From assembly GCF_038806765.1 (NCBI RefSeq), contig NZ_CP152389.1, positions 682,001-746,000 on the forward strand: a DNA stretch of 64,000 nucleotides. Reading direction: 5' to 3'. How positions within the stretch are numbered: position 1 is the stretch's first letter; each line of letters opens with the position of its first letter. A program made the translations under genes and the position numbers. The stretch is from Mucilaginibacter sp. CSA2-8R (GTDB lineage Bacteria; Bacteroidota; Bacteroidia; Sphingobacteriales; Sphingobacteriaceae). The notes under the pieces were generated by a model. The model ran no database searches. It was not told where the DNA came from and worked only from the letters and a program-made list of their open reading frames with translations. Below are positions 16,204 through 24,971 of the stretch, one piece after another.

Positions 16204-17031
16204 TTACGGATTAAATACCAAATATAGATAAGCAAACACTACAGGCGCTGCCATCAACAAACCATCAAACCTGTCAAGCAGTCCGCCATGGCCGGGTAGT
16301 ATGCCGCCCGAGTCTTTAATGTTGATACTGCGTTTCAGCATGGATTCTACCAGATCGCCTGCTGTACCTACCACACCAATGATGATTGCTACTGATACCC
16401 ACTGGCGCCAAACCATTTCATGGAAATACAGGCTGATAATATAGGCGGCCAGCGCACTGATTAATATGCCACCAATAAAACCTTCCCATGTTTTTTTAGG
16501 CGAGTGGCGTTCAAAAAGCTTGGTGCGGCCAAACTGGCGGCCTACTAAATAAGCACCGGTATCATTAGCCCAGAGCATCAGCAAAAAGCCCATCGGGATA
16601 TGCGCATTAAAGCCGCTGTTGGTTACAAAACCAAGCGTATGGAAAAAGGTAAAAGGTATTACTGTAAATAATAACCCTACAAAGGTGTAACCAATATTGG
16701 CAAACGGGTTTTCGAGGTCGCGAAACAACTCTTGGATAAAAACAGCGGCCAATGGTAAAACCAACAAAAAGATAGCTTTGTGTATTAGGGCTGTGCCTGT
16801 TAGGGTATCAAAATAAAACGAAGCTGCAAAAGCGCCGTATATTAGTAAGCCATTAATTAAACCCATTACGGTATTAGGCTGGCGGCCGCTTTTCTTAAGC
16901 AGTCCATAAAACTCCTGCAGGCAAAGCAAGCCCAGTAAACCGTAAAAAATAGAATATACGGTAGCCCCCGCAAAAAAGGAGCCCAGCATTACTACAATAA
17001 AAACCAGTCCGGTTATGGCGCGTGTTTTCAT
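16204..17031 (-). CDS. cdsA: phosphatidate cytidylyltransferase
   Basis: 275 residues with about seven transmembrane helices. It makes CDP-diacylglycerol from phosphatidate and CTP, the branch point for phospholipids. The C-terminal family signature is clear (GDLVESMLKRSINIKDSG then PGHGGLLDRFDGLL), as is the upstream ANDTGAYLVGRQFGRTKL...SPKKTWEG region. Its start overlaps the stop of the DUF2007 gene (ATGA), so both belong to one operon with the CPBP protease gene. It lies near psd, which consumes a downstream product of the same pathway. Confidence 0.93.
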   Translation of the reverse strand: MKTRAITGLVFIVVMLGSFFAGATVYSIFYGLLGLLCLQEFYGLLKKSGRQPNTVMGLINGLLIYGAFAASFYFDTLTGTALIHKAIFLLVLPLAAVFIQELFRDLENPFANIGYTFVGLLFTVIPFTFFHTLGFVTNSGFNAHIPMGFLLMLWANDTGAYLVGRQFGRTKLFERHSPKKTWEGFIGGILISALAAYIISLYFHEMVWRQWVSVAIIIGVVGTAGDLVESMLKRSINIKDSGGILPGHGGLLDRFDGLLMAAPVVFAYLYLVFNP

Positions 17032-17240
17032 AAACTAATTTGGTTCATCACCATCAGTTCAATGGCGCGGCTAAAATCTTCTTGGTGAATATATACTTCT
17101 ACGTTTCCAAAATTACGGTGCGATGATGACTGTCTGTTAAGCAGTACCGCACCAATTTCGTTTTCAATTAGTACTTGTTTTATAATTTCGGCCTGATAGT
17201 AATCGGTTGAAGTATAAATTTTAACCCAATTTTTTTCCAT
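17028..17240 (-). CDS. DUF2007 family small protein
   Basis: 70 residues from the ATG at 17240 (a TTG two codons upstream is unlikely). The sequence WVKIYTSTDYYQAEIIKQVLIENEIGAVLLNRQ matches the DUF2007 pattern: one beta-alpha-beta unit resembling the GlnB/ACT-type ferredoxin fold, called putative signal-transducing in some databases. The start overlaps the end of the CPBP gene by 20 bp and its stop overlaps the cdsA start by 4 bp, so it is translationally coupled in both directions. Function unknown. Confidence 0.8.
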   Translation of the reverse strand: MEKNWVKIYTSTDYYQAEIIKQVLIENEIGAVLLNRQSSSHRNFGNVEVYIHQEDFSRAIELMVMNQISL

Positions 17241-18174
17241 TAACAATAGGTAGATGTTTTTTTTCGTAAGCTGTTTTGCGGTAACTCCAAAACAAAATTA
17301 CAGTTATTATCACACTAAAAATATACGAACCGTAACTAAACGTATTTTGGTCATTTAAATTGAGTTTTATAATCTTATGGTTATAAAGGTAAGTGGTTAA
17401 AACAGCCGTTCCGTTATTTAAAAAGTGCGCCCACACGGCAGGCCAAACGCTACCCGTCCAGGCGGTAAAATAACCAAAAAATACGCCCAGCATTAACCTT
17501 GGTAAAAATCCAAAAAACTCCATATGGAAGGCACTGAACAGTGCAGCCGTAATCCAGATGGCCAGGTGGGTGCTATTAGTCCAGCGCAGTAAAATAGTTT
17601 GCAAACAGCCCCTGAACATTAACTCTTCGGCAACGGCCGTAATGAGTGCTACCAGCAAAAGAACTTTCATCAAATCAAGCCAGTTATCCATTTTTAAAAG
17701 TACTGCCGTTGCCTTTTGGGCCGCATTTTCGGAGTTGCGCATCCAGTTTTCAAGGCCCTTTAAAAAGTCAGGTAACTGCATTTTCTGGTTTAAGGCAATC
17801 AGTACTTCCATAATGGGTGTACTGGCTGCCATGATAAGGAAAATCATAATTAACGCAACCGGAAATATACGGGTGTCGGTGCGTAAATATGCATGTGTTT
17901 CATGCATCACAAACCTTCCGAATATAATAGGCGTAAACAAGATGGGCAGTGTGGTTCCGATAACTTGCAGCACCCAAAGAGATTGCACAGCTTGTGGAGT
18001 GCTTAAGTCTAAGGCCATCACCAGTTGCAAAGTATCCATACCATGCATCAGGTAAATAATACCGAGCGCAATAAAATTGCCCGCTAATATTAGGCCGAAA
18101 GCTACGGCACAAAATACAAAGAACTGAGCTGCAGGTGCAATCCGGTGTTTATATTGTGGGTTTTCTGTGATCAT
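17221..18174 (-). CDS. CPBP family intramembrane glutamic endopeptidase
   Basis: 317 residues from the ATG at 18174; longer frames would run into the divergent dusB promoter. Eight or so hydrophobic helices. The family's active-site motifs are present: EELMFRG (EExxxR), then FSAFHMEFFGFLPRLMLGVFFGY, and the final HFLNN. CPBP (Abi) proteases cleave within membranes and modify or process proteins such as prenylated peptides; the substrate is unknown. First gene of the operon CPBP-DUF2007-cdsA. Confidence 0.88.
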   Translation of the reverse strand: MITENPQYKHRIAPAAQFFVFCAVAFGLILAGNFIALGIIYLMHGMDTLQLVMALDLSTPQAVQSLWVLQVIGTTLPILFTPIIFGRFVMHETHAYLRTDTRIFPVALIMIFLIMAASTPIMEVLIALNQKMQLPDFLKGLENWMRNSENAAQKATAVLLKMDNWLDLMKVLLLVALITAVAEELMFRGCLQTILLRWTNSTHLAIWITAALFSAFHMEFFGFLPRLMLGVFFGYFTAWTGSVWPAVWAHFLNNGTAVLTTYLYNHKIIKLNLNDQNTFSYGSYIFSVIITVILFWSYRKTAYEKKHLPIVNGKKLG

Positions 18175-18192
18175 AGAGTTACCGTAAAATCG

Positions 18193-18200
18193 TATTTTTG
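18193..18200 (+). promoter_or_regulatory. -7 promoter box for dusB
   Basis: TATTTTTG matches TAnnTTTG fully; no convincing TTTG lies at the usual upstream distance. The dusB ATG is 18 nt downstream. Confidence 0.45.
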
Positions 18201-18218
18201 CAGAGGTTAAATATAAGC

Positions 18219-19211
18219 ATGTCTGTACAAATTGGAAAAATAGATTTAGGTGAATTTCCGCTGTTGCTGGCACCTATGGAAGATGTGAGCGATCCGCCTT
18301 TCCGCTATGTGTGTAAACAAAACGGGGCTGATATGATGTATACAGAGTTCATATCATCAGAGGGGTTGATACGTGATGCAGCCAAAAGCCGCCAGAAACT
18401 GGATATTTTTGAATATGAGCGTCCAATAGGCATTCAGATTTTTGGCAGCGATATTAACAGTATGCGCACTGCTACCGAAATTGCAACCCTGGCCGGGCCC
18501 GACCTGATGGACATTAACTATGGGTGCCCGGTTAAAAACGTAGCCTGCCGCGGGGCAGGCGCCAGTTTGCTGCAGGATATTGATAAAATGGTAGCCATGA
18601 CTAAAGCTGTAGTAGAAGCTACCCATCTGCCTGTAACCGTTAAAACACGTTTGGGTTGGGACGACACTACCAAGAACGTTTATGAGGTGGCCGAACGTTT
18701 GCAGGATGTAGGCATCAAAGCACTAACCATACACGGCCGTACCCGCGCCCAGATGTATAAGGGTGTAGCCGATTGGACACTGATCCGCGAGATTAAGAAA
18801 AACCCGCGTATACAAATACCAATTTTTGGTAACGGCGATATTGACTCGCCCGAGAAAGCGGCCAACTGGCGGTTAGAGTATGGGGTAGATGGAATGATGA
18901 TTGGCCGTGCCGCTATTGGCTACCCGTGGATATTTAGAGAAGTTAAACACTTTTTTGCTACCGGGGAGCATCGCGAAAAGCCGACTATAGCTGAGCGTAT
19001 TGATGCCTGCAAAACCCATCTCGAAAAATCGATTGAATGGAAAGGGCAGAAGACCGGAATTTTTGAAATGCGCAGGCATTACTCTAACTACTTTAAAGGC
19101 CTGGATAATTTCAAGGAGTTTAGGATGAGGATGGTATGTACCGAAAACCTGGAAGAGCTCTATGAAATTTTATGGCAGATAAATGAAAAATATACGGCTG
19201 TAATGGCTTGA
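18219..19211 (+). CDS. dusB: tRNA-dihydrouridine synthase
   Basis: 330 residues from the ATG at 18219. An FMN enzyme that reduces uridine to dihydrouridine in tRNA with NADPH. The TIM-barrel start LLLAPMEDVSDPPFR (16-29), the catalytic cysteine in NYGCPVKNV (Cys103), the RNA/FMN motif VKTRLGWDD, HGRTRAQMYKG and GNGDIDSPEKA are all intact. Closest in pattern to the DusB class found across bacteria. apaG follows 30 bp later on the same strand. Confidence 0.92.
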   Translation: MSVQIGKIDLGEFPLLLAPMEDVSDPPFRYVCKQNGADMMYTEFISSEGLIRDAAKSRQKLDIFEYERPIGIQIFGSDINSMRTATEIATLAGPDLMDINYGCPVKNVACRGAGASLLQDIDKMVAMTKAVVEATHLPVTVKTRLGWDDTTKNVYEVAERLQDVGIKALTIHGRTRAQMYKGVADWTLIREIKKNPRIQIPIFGNGDIDSPEKAANWRLEYGVDGMMIGRAAIGYPWIFREVKHFFATGEHREKPTIAERIDACKTHLEKSIEWKGQKTGIFEMRRHYSNYFKGLDNFKEFRMRMVCTENLEELYEILWQINEKYTAVMA

Positions 19212-19241
19212 TTATTGATTTCGTAAGGCATACATTTGAAT

Positions 19242-19631
19242 ATGGCAACTACTACAATAACAGACGGGGTTAGAATTTCGGTTGAGACACAGTACCAGCC
19301 AGAGTATTCTAATCCGGCAAACGAGCATTATATGTTTGCCTATAAGATATACATTGAAAATTTAAGCGATTATACCGTACAACTGATGCGCCGCCACTGG
19401 CATATTTTTGATTCAAACGGCACACGCCGCGAAGTTGAAGGTGAGGGTGTGGTAGGTCAGCAGCCGGTGATTGAACCGGGCGAATCACACGAATATATAT
19501 CAGGTTGCAATTTGAAAACTGACATGGGCAGCATGAAGGGAGAATATCAAATGCTGCGCCTGATGGATAATGCATCTTTTGATGTGCAAATACCGGAATT
19601 TTATTTGATTGCGCCTTTTAAGATGAATTAA
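19242..19631 (+). CDS. apaG: ApaG family protein
   Basis: 129 residues from the ATG at 19242 (an in-frame TTG two codons earlier is not needed). The whole protein is one immunoglobulin-like beta-sandwich: VRISVETQYQPEYSNP, then YKIYIENLSDYTVQLMRRHWHIFDSNG, VEGEGVVGQQPVIEPGES and YISGCNLKTDMGSMKGEYQM, as in ApaG. ApaG was linked to cobalt/magnesium sensitivity in Salmonella, and its direct action is not settled. Co-transcribed with dusB; a terminator follows. Confidence 0.9.
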   Translation: MATTTITDGVRISVETQYQPEYSNPANEHYMFAYKIYIENLSDYTVQLMRRHWHIFDSNGTRREVEGEGVVGQQPVIEPGESHEYISGCNLKTDMGSMKGEYQMLRLMDNASFDVQIPEFYLIAPFKMN

Positions 19632-19654
19632 CAGCTTGTTAAAAACTTTCTTTG

Positions 19655-19690
19655 AGCCTTGGTTGAAAATTAACCAGGGCTTTGTTTTTT
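19655..19690 (+). terminator. intrinsic terminator after apaG
   Basis: A 10-bp stem with one G-T pair (AGCCTTGGTT at 19655-19664 with AACCAGGGCT at 19672-19681) followed by TTGTTTTTT. Confidence 0.8.
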
Positions 19691-19772
19691 AATATTAAAT
19701 TGCAAACGTTATGTAGTGAAACCTCCTCTCTTCGGCTTTGTTACTTAATGCTATTAATGTAAACCTTAACAC

Positions 19773-20234
19773 ATGAAAAAAATTTTGGGCATTGCTTCAA
19801 TGTTTGTTATGATAATTGGTAGCTCACTTACCGGTTGTGATAAAGAGCAGTTGGCTCAGGATGGAACTATTAAATACGGTACCTCATTCGGGATGTGCGC
19901 TGGTTTTTGCCGTAACGAAATCACCATCAGTCAAAATAAATTAGTGTTATTACGTCGCAAAAACAGCTCCGATGAATCTAAAATTTGTACTAAAGATTTT
20001 GATGCTGAACAACAGCAACAGCTTATTAATAAAATAGACTTACCTCGGTTTTTTATTTTGGATGAAAGATACGGATGTCCTGATTGTGCTGATGGAGGTG
20101 CCGAATGGATTGAAATAGAGCAAGACGGTAAAAAGCATCGGGTAACTTTTGAGTACCAAAGAGAACCCGATGCCGTGAAAGCTTATATTAAAGACTTGCG
20201 TCAGCAAATGGCATCTTTTACCAACTGTAAATGA
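19773..20234 (+). CDS. lipoprotein, DUF6438-like
   Basis: 153 residues with a lipoprotein signal peptide (lipobox SSLTGC, Cys22). The mature part opens with TIKYGTSFGMCAGFCRNEITIS, the Cys-containing pattern found in DUF6438-type proteins of Bacteroidota, and has a second pair of cysteines in YGCPDCADG near residue 107, then a beta-rich end (WIEIEQDGKKHRVTFEYQ). Two Cys pairs suggest disulfides or metal binding in the periplasm. No neighbour clarifies its job. Function unknown. Confidence 0.7.
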   Translation: MKKILGIASMFVMIIGSSLTGCDKEQLAQDGTIKYGTSFGMCAGFCRNEITISQNKLVLLRRKNSSDESKICTKDFDAEQQQQLINKIDLPRFFILDERYGCPDCADGGAEWIEIEQDGKKHRVTFEYQREPDAVKAYIKDLRQQMASFTNCK

Positions 20235-20351
20235 TTTAACAGTATTTGACCAGATCTTTCCGCATAGTAGTGTCACTGGCCGTCGGTATAATCTTAACGG
20301 GAAAACCTAATTGTCAATACAACTGTTGAGTGTGATAACTACAACTTTAAA

Positions 20352-20540
20352 ATGGCAAAAATCATTATACTGTCTGAAGCTCCAGACAACCGCAAATTAT
20401 ATTTCAACACTGATCATATCCTGTATTTTTACGAAGTGCAGGATTTTGACGGAAATACTACCAAGGTTTTTGCCGGCGATAGTAACTACGATGTAATAGA
20501 ACCTGCCGAAACTATTAAGCAACTCATCGAAAATGATTAA
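20352..20540 (+). CDS. hypothetical small protein
   Basis: 62 residues, ATG start, no signal peptide. Composition is balanced and beta-rich (AKIIILSEAPDNRKLYFNTDHILYFYEVQD, then GNTTKVFAGD) with a C-terminal helix (EPAETIKQLIEN), reminiscent of a small single-domain cytosolic protein. A second frame overlapping it (20311-20496) is less protein-like. The strong terminator directly after the stop supports this frame. Family not recognised. Confidence 0.6.
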   Translation: MAKIIILSEAPDNRKLYFNTDHILYFYEVQDFDGNTTKVFAGDSNYDVIEPAETIKQLIEND

Positions 20541-20588
20541 AAACAAACCCCTGTTTGCCTAAGCAAACAGGGGTTTGTTTTTTTTAAC
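20541..20588. terminator. bidirectional intrinsic terminator
   Basis: A perfect 18-bp stem (20541-20558 and 20563-20580) with a CTAA loop and long T tract on the + strand, between convergent genes. Confidence 0.92.
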
Positions 20589-20597
20589 TGATTGACT

Positions 20598-21329
20598 TTA
20601 ATTACGACGACTGTTTAGCAACTGCACATAATATAATAACGTGGCCAGTGCACCTAAAGCAGCAACTACGTAAGTCATGGCGGCCCACCACAAGGCATCT
20701 TTAGCTTCATCGTGTTCCTGGCGGGTTTGCATAATGCTATGGTTATTGTTCAACCAGGCCAGCGCTCTGCGGCTGGCATCAAACTCTACCGGTAAGGTAA
20801 TAAAGCTAAATGCAGTTACTACGGCTAAAGCTAAAACGCCTATTAATAATACTAATGTATTGCCGGAGAAAATTAGCAGCATTACGCCAATCATTAAAGT
20901 CCACTGGGTAAGGGTAGATGCGGTTTGCACAATAGGCACCATAGCCGACCGGAATCTTAACCAGCTATACGATTTAGCATGCTGAACGGCATGCCCGCAC
21001 TCGTGGGCCGCAACAGCTGCCGCTGCTACGCTACGGCTATGATATACATCGTCGCTTAAGTTTACGGTACGGTTTTCAGGATTGTAGTGGTCTGTCAACT
21101 GGCCTTCAACCGATATTACCTGCACGTTGTTAATGCCATGATCGCGCAGCATGCGCTGAGCTACCTCGGCACCTGACAGGCCTGATGATAAACTGATTTC
21201 CGAATATTCTTTAAACTTGCTTCTAAATCTCCATTGTACTGCCAGGCTTATTAAGCCTACGACTATCATGAGCAGCCAGGCCGAATTAAATCCGCCTACC
21301 TGAGCTATAATCAACAATAAATTATCCAT
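20598..21329 (-). CDS. membrane zinc metallopeptidase (PF04298, YugP-like)
   Basis: 243 residues from the ATG at 21329; another in-frame ATG at 21350 adds seven residues. An N-terminal helix anchors the protein, then a soluble part contains the metal site HECGH (His109, Glu110, His113), followed by two or three helices. The family is widespread, is predicted to have membrane-embedded zinc protease activity, and has no settled substrate. It is monocistronic with the terminator behind it. Confidence 0.88.
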   Translation of the reverse strand: MDNLLLIIAQVGGFNSAWLLMIVVGLISLAVQWRFRSKFKEYSEISLSSGLSGAEVAQRMLRDHGINNVQVISVEGQLTDHYNPENRTVNLSDDVYHSRSVAAAAVAAHECGHAVQHAKSYSWLRFRSAMVPIVQTASTLTQWTLMIGVMLLIFSGNTLVLLIGVLALAVVTAFSFITLPVEFDASRRALAWLNNNHSIMQTRQEHDEAKDALWWAAMTYVVAALGALATLLYYVQLLNSRRN

Positions 21330-21493
21330 ATTTCTTGCTTGTATGAGCATAAAATATCAAAAAGCATTCCGTAAGGCCAAAAACTGAGGCAGCAGACTCT
21401 CGACGACTAAAAATGACATTTAAGCAGGCCAAGTATGCTAAATTGGCGTGACGTTGTTAAAAAGTAATTAGAGAGGTGCCAGTGCCTATTTAG

Positions 21494-22835
21494 TTATAGT
21501 ACTGTTCTGTCTGCACTTTCAGATGGCGCAGCCGTGTTTTTAAGGATAAAATAGCCAATAGTGGCGGCAATTACAGAGGCAATCAAAATACCGTACTTCG
21601 CATCCTCAACCATAGTCTGTTCTTTAAAAGCCAGTGCCGATACGAAAAGCGACATTGTAAAACCTATACCTGCTAAAGCAGCTACGCCTGCAATATGTTT
21701 CCAGGTGGCTGCCTCAGGTAACGCGCCCAGCCGGGTTTTTACCATTAGCCAGGTAAACAGCAACACGCCAATAAATTTGCCCACCAGTAACCCAGTAACC
21801 ACACCAATGCTCACCGGGTTAATGATAGTACTAAAGAAATCTGAACCGATAACAATCCCCGCATTAGCCAAGGCAAACGAAGGCATAATAATAAATGCCA
21901 CCCAGGGGTGCAGCGAGTGTTCAATTTTTTGAAGGGGCGTTTGCGCCGCCAAACTGAGCTGCTTTATCTCTTCAATAATTTTATGCTGTATTGGAGTGGT
22001 TAATGTACTCAGGTCGGGTATCTGTTTTTCAAAATCATAAGACAGTTGGCGTAATTTGCTGGCATATACTTTCTCGTCAACAATAGTACGGGCCGGAATG
22101 GTGAACGCCACCAACACACCGGCAATAGTAGCATGAATGCCTGACAACAAAAAACCGACCCAAACCGCAAATCCTAAAATAATATAAAAAGCCGTATTAC
22201 GTACGCCCAAAGCGTTGCCTGCAATCAGCAGCAGCAAGAAGCCGAAGCCAATACTTAGCGGTACCATTTGCAGATTAGCGCTATAAAAAAACGCAATAAC
22301 CAACACTGCACCCAAATCATCAGCTACGGCCAGCGCCGATAAAAGTACTTTTACCGAGGCCGGTATATGCTTAACCGCTACTGATAACAAAGCCAAAGCA
22401 AAGGCAATATCTGTAGCCATAGGGATGCCCCAGCCATGGGCCGCTTGCGTGTTTCGGTTAATTAAATAATAGATGGCGGCTGGTACCAGCATACCGCCCA
22501 GGGGCTGCCACCATGGGCAATGCGGCTTTACTCGGGCTGGATAATTCGCCGGCCATAAATTCGCGCTTAAGTTCGAGGCCAATCACAAAAAAGAAGATGG
22601 CCATCAGTCCGTCATTAATCCAGATGTGCAGCGGGTGTTTAAGTTCGTAATTGTCTAAACTCAGTGAAAACTCAATTTCCCAAAAACGGTGGTAGCTTTC
22701 GCTATAAGGAGAGTTTACCCACACTATGGCTAAGATTACGCCCAGCAATAACACCAAACCGCTGGTATACTCCTGGTGTATAAACAGGTTTACCGGCTTA
22801 AGCAATTTATCAATAGGTAGTTGAGGTATAGCCAT
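21494..22835 (-). pseudogene. nhaA: Na+/H+ antiporter NhaA, interrupted by a +1 frameshift
   Basis: The region encodes a whole NhaA in two frames: residues 1-110 from 22835 (IHQEYTSGLVLLLGVILAI, WINDGLMAIFFFVIGLELKREF) and the rest, ending at 21494 (TDIAFALALLSVAVKHIPASVK, ALAVADDLGAVLVIAFFY). The frame changes at a run of four G on the + strand (22501-22504). Removing one G restores MVAALGGMLVPAAIYY, exactly the family's continuous sequence. Total length is 1342 nt, one more than a multiple of three, giving 446 residues when repaired. NhaA exchanges two H+ for one Na+ in the inner membrane. Without repair only the first two helices would be made, so the gene is broken unless the extra base is an assembly error. 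Confidence 0.85.
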
Positions 22836-22877
22836 CGGTTAATTTTAAACAAGCCAGCTTGGCTGTAAAGTGGTGTG

Positions 22878-24188
22878 CTACAAAAAAGCAACCAAACGTT
22901 CTAAGGCCATCCCGCGTGAGCCTTTAATTAATACAGTGCTGTTGGTAATAGGCTCGGCTTGCAATCCGGATATGGCCTGCTCGGCAGTTTCGTAAAAAGT
23001 AGCGCCTTCGTTATCGTCTTTTAGTAGCGAAAATTCCTTGCCTATAAAAATCACCTTGGCTTCAGGAGTGGTTAATGCAGCTTTTAAAACGGCTTCGTGT
23101 TCGGCTGCTGCCTCATCACCCATCTCGAACATGTCGCCCAATATCATTACTTTTTGGGCTGCCTGCATTTTGCTTAGGTTATCAATGGCCACCATCATGC
23201 TGCTCGGATTGGCGTTGTAGTAATCGCAAATGAGTGTGTTGGTATTGGTTTTTAAAATTTGCGAACGGTTATTTTTAGGCTGATAGCCTTCAATACCTGC
23301 ATTGATTTGCTCAGGGCTCAGCTTAAAATAATGGCCAACGCAAATCGCCGTCAGCACGTTATCTAAGTTATAATCACCGGTAAGCTGCGTTGTGGTCCGG
23401 TAGGTTTGATTATTAGTAACGGTTTTCCAGTTCAAAGCCAGGTATGGGGCACTGTCAGCCAGGTTGCCGCTAATGGTGTTTAGAGCACTTGTCCGGCCGT
23501 AATATTCAACATTAACCAGGCCGCGCGTCTCTTTCATCAGCATTAGGTCGGGGCTGTCGCTGTTTACAAAGGCGGTGCCATTGGTGGCTTTCAAGTAATC
23601 ATACATTTCGCCTTTGCCTATTTTTACACCTTCTACACCGCCAAAGCCTTCTAAATGGGCTTTGCCTACGTTGGTAATTAAACCGTGGGTAGGATGGGCA
23701 ATGGTGCACAGGAAGGCGATTTCTTTTTGATGATTGGCGCCCATTTCAATAACCGCCATCTGGTGCTGGTTATTGATAGATAAAATGGTAAGCGGTACAC
23801 CAATATGGTTATTTAGGTTACCCTGGGTAGCCAGCGTGGTAAACTGCTGTGATAGTACGGCATTAATCAGCTCCTTGGTGGTAGTTTTACCATTGGTGCC
23901 GGTAAGGCCGATAACCGGTATCTGCAACTGTTTACGATGATACCGGGCTAGGTCCTGCAACGTGCTCAAAACGTCATCTACCAGTATAAAACAGTCAGAT
24001 GTACGGTAAGCGGCATCATCTATCACCGCATAAGCGGCTCCTGCCTCTAATGCCTGTGCCGCAAAAGTGTTAGCATCAAACTTATCACCTTTAAGGGCGA
24101 AAAATAAACTGCCGGTTGCAATTTTACGGGTGTCAGTGCTAATTACAGGGTGTTGCAGGTAAAGCTGGTAGAGTTGTTCAATAACCAT
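22878..24188 (-). CDS. murF: UDP-N-acetylmuramoyl-tripeptide--D-alanyl-D-alanine ligase
   Basis: 436 residues from the ATG at 24188. Adds D-Ala-D-Ala to UDP-MurNAc-tripeptide, the last cytosolic step of peptidoglycan precursor synthesis. The N-terminal substrate domain (STDTRKIATGSLFFALKG), the ATP-binding GLTGTNGKTTTKE near residue 100, the central VIEMGANHQKEIAFL, the QLTGDYNLDNVLTAI segment and the C-terminal DYYNANPSSM and KGSRGMALE motifs are intact. The ATG is 3 nt after a perfect promoter box, so the shorter start is favoured over an upstream TTG. nhaA follows 42 bp downstream. Confidence 0.93.
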   Translation of the reverse strand: MVIEQLYQLYLQHPVISTDTRKIATGSLFFALKGDKFDANTFAAQALEAGAAYAVIDDAAYRTSDCFILVDDVLSTLQDLARYHRKQLQIPVIGLTGTNGKTTTKELINAVLSQQFTTLATQGNLNNHIGVPLTILSINNQHQMAVIEMGANHQKEIAFLCTIAHPTHGLITNVGKAHLEGFGGVEGVKIGKGEMYDYLKATNGTAFVNSDSPDLMLMKETRGLVNVEYYGRTSALNTISGNLADSAPYLALNWKTVTNNQTYRTTTQLTGDYNLDNVLTAICVGHYFKLSPEQINAGIEGYQPKNNRSQILKTNTNTLICDYYNANPSSMMVAIDNLSKMQAAQKVMILGDMFEMGDEAAAEHEAVLKAALTTPEAKVIFIGKEFSLLKDDNEGATFYETAEQAISGLQAEPITNSTVLIKGSRGMALERLVAFL

Positions 24189-24191
24189 GCG

Positions 24192-24199
24192 CAAATATA
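24192..24199 (-). promoter_or_regulatory. -7 box of murF, leaderless arrangement
   Basis: TATATTTG on the minus strand (24199-24192) is a full TAnnTTTG match only 3 nt before the murF ATG. No clear -33 TTTG. Confidence 0.5.
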
Positions 24200-24246
24200 A
24201 AACAGAATTGCGCTAATTTAACGTATTATGTGTGGCCGCTGTTTAG

Positions 24247-24867
24247 TTAGCGCCAGCCCAAAATGTATATTTCTTTGCCGATGTGATAAAGCGCAAACCC
24301 AAAAAACAGCATAGCGATGCCGGTATTGATAAACTGCGTGCTTAGCTCAAATTTATTTTGGATATACCTGGCCGACTTGGCATAAATAAACAAGCACAAA
24401 AATGCACCCGCTGCCGAACCTAAACTAAATACACCCAAAGCAAACAAGCCAGGCAAAATCCACTGGTGGGCTAACAGGTAGGTGCCGGCTACCATCCAAA
24501 AAAGGATTTGCATAGGATTGATGATGCCAAGCACAATGCCGTATCGGATGCTTTCGCGATCTGAGTATTTTGGTTTTGGTGGTTTTTTTCGGTTAAGCCA
24601 GGTGATGGTGCCGAGTGTGCTGAACAGTACCACCATAACCCAGTCGATGATGGTTTCAACATGCGGCTGTACGGAGAGCCATTTAGCAGCCTGCATGAAA
24701 AAGAAGGTAAAGAAAAACTCGGTACACGAAAAAGCGGTAATAAAACGCAATGCCTGACGCATCCCACGATTAATGGTAATTTGTGTTAAGGTAAGATTGA
24801 TATTGCCCGGGGGGATGTAACCAATAAAGTTAACCACCAGTCCCAGCACGAATGTCAGGAAAATCAT
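24247..24867 (-). CDS. LysE family exporter
   Basis: 206 residues, six predicted transmembrane helices, in the LysE/RhtB fold. The N-terminal helix with IPPGNINLTLTQITINRG (PPG motif) and the central GIINPMQILFWMVAG (family Asn-Pro motif in the fourth helix region) mark the family, which exports amino acids such as lysine, threonine or homoserine by proton exchange. Substrate unknown. It has its own promoter, divergent from the BtuF-like gene. Confidence 0.82.
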   Translation of the reverse strand: MIFLTFVLGLVVNFIGYIPPGNINLTLTQITINRGMRQALRFITAFSCTEFFFTFFFMQAAKWLSVQPHVETIIDWVMVVLFSTLGTITWLNRKKPPKPKYSDRESIRYGIVLGIINPMQILFWMVAGTYLLAHQWILPGLFALGVFSLGSAAGAFLCLFIYAKSARYIQNKFELSTQFINTGIAMLFFGFALYHIGKEIYILGWR

Positions 24868-24871
24868 TGTT

Positions 24872-24904
24872 CAAAAGTAAGTCGAAAATTGAATACCGGA
24901 CAAG
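24872..24904 (-). promoter_or_regulatory. promoter of the LysE-family gene
   Basis: Minus strand CTTG (24904-24901), 21-nt spacer, TACTTTTG (24879-24872), a full -7 match. Only 4 nt separate the box from the ATG at 24867. Confidence 0.5.
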
Positions 24905-24912
24905 CAATTTTG

Positions 24913-24944
24913 TTTGAGTTAGCCCAAAAATTAGAGTTTCTTTG
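24913..24944 (+). promoter_or_regulatory. promoter of the BtuF-like gene
   Basis: TTTG (24913-24916), 20-nt spacer and TTTCTTTG (24937-24944), one mismatch to TAnnTTTG. It overlaps no part of the divergent LysE-gene promoter box. Confidence 0.45.
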
Positions 24945-24971
24945 CACTTTACTTAAAAAGAGCTGCTATAA

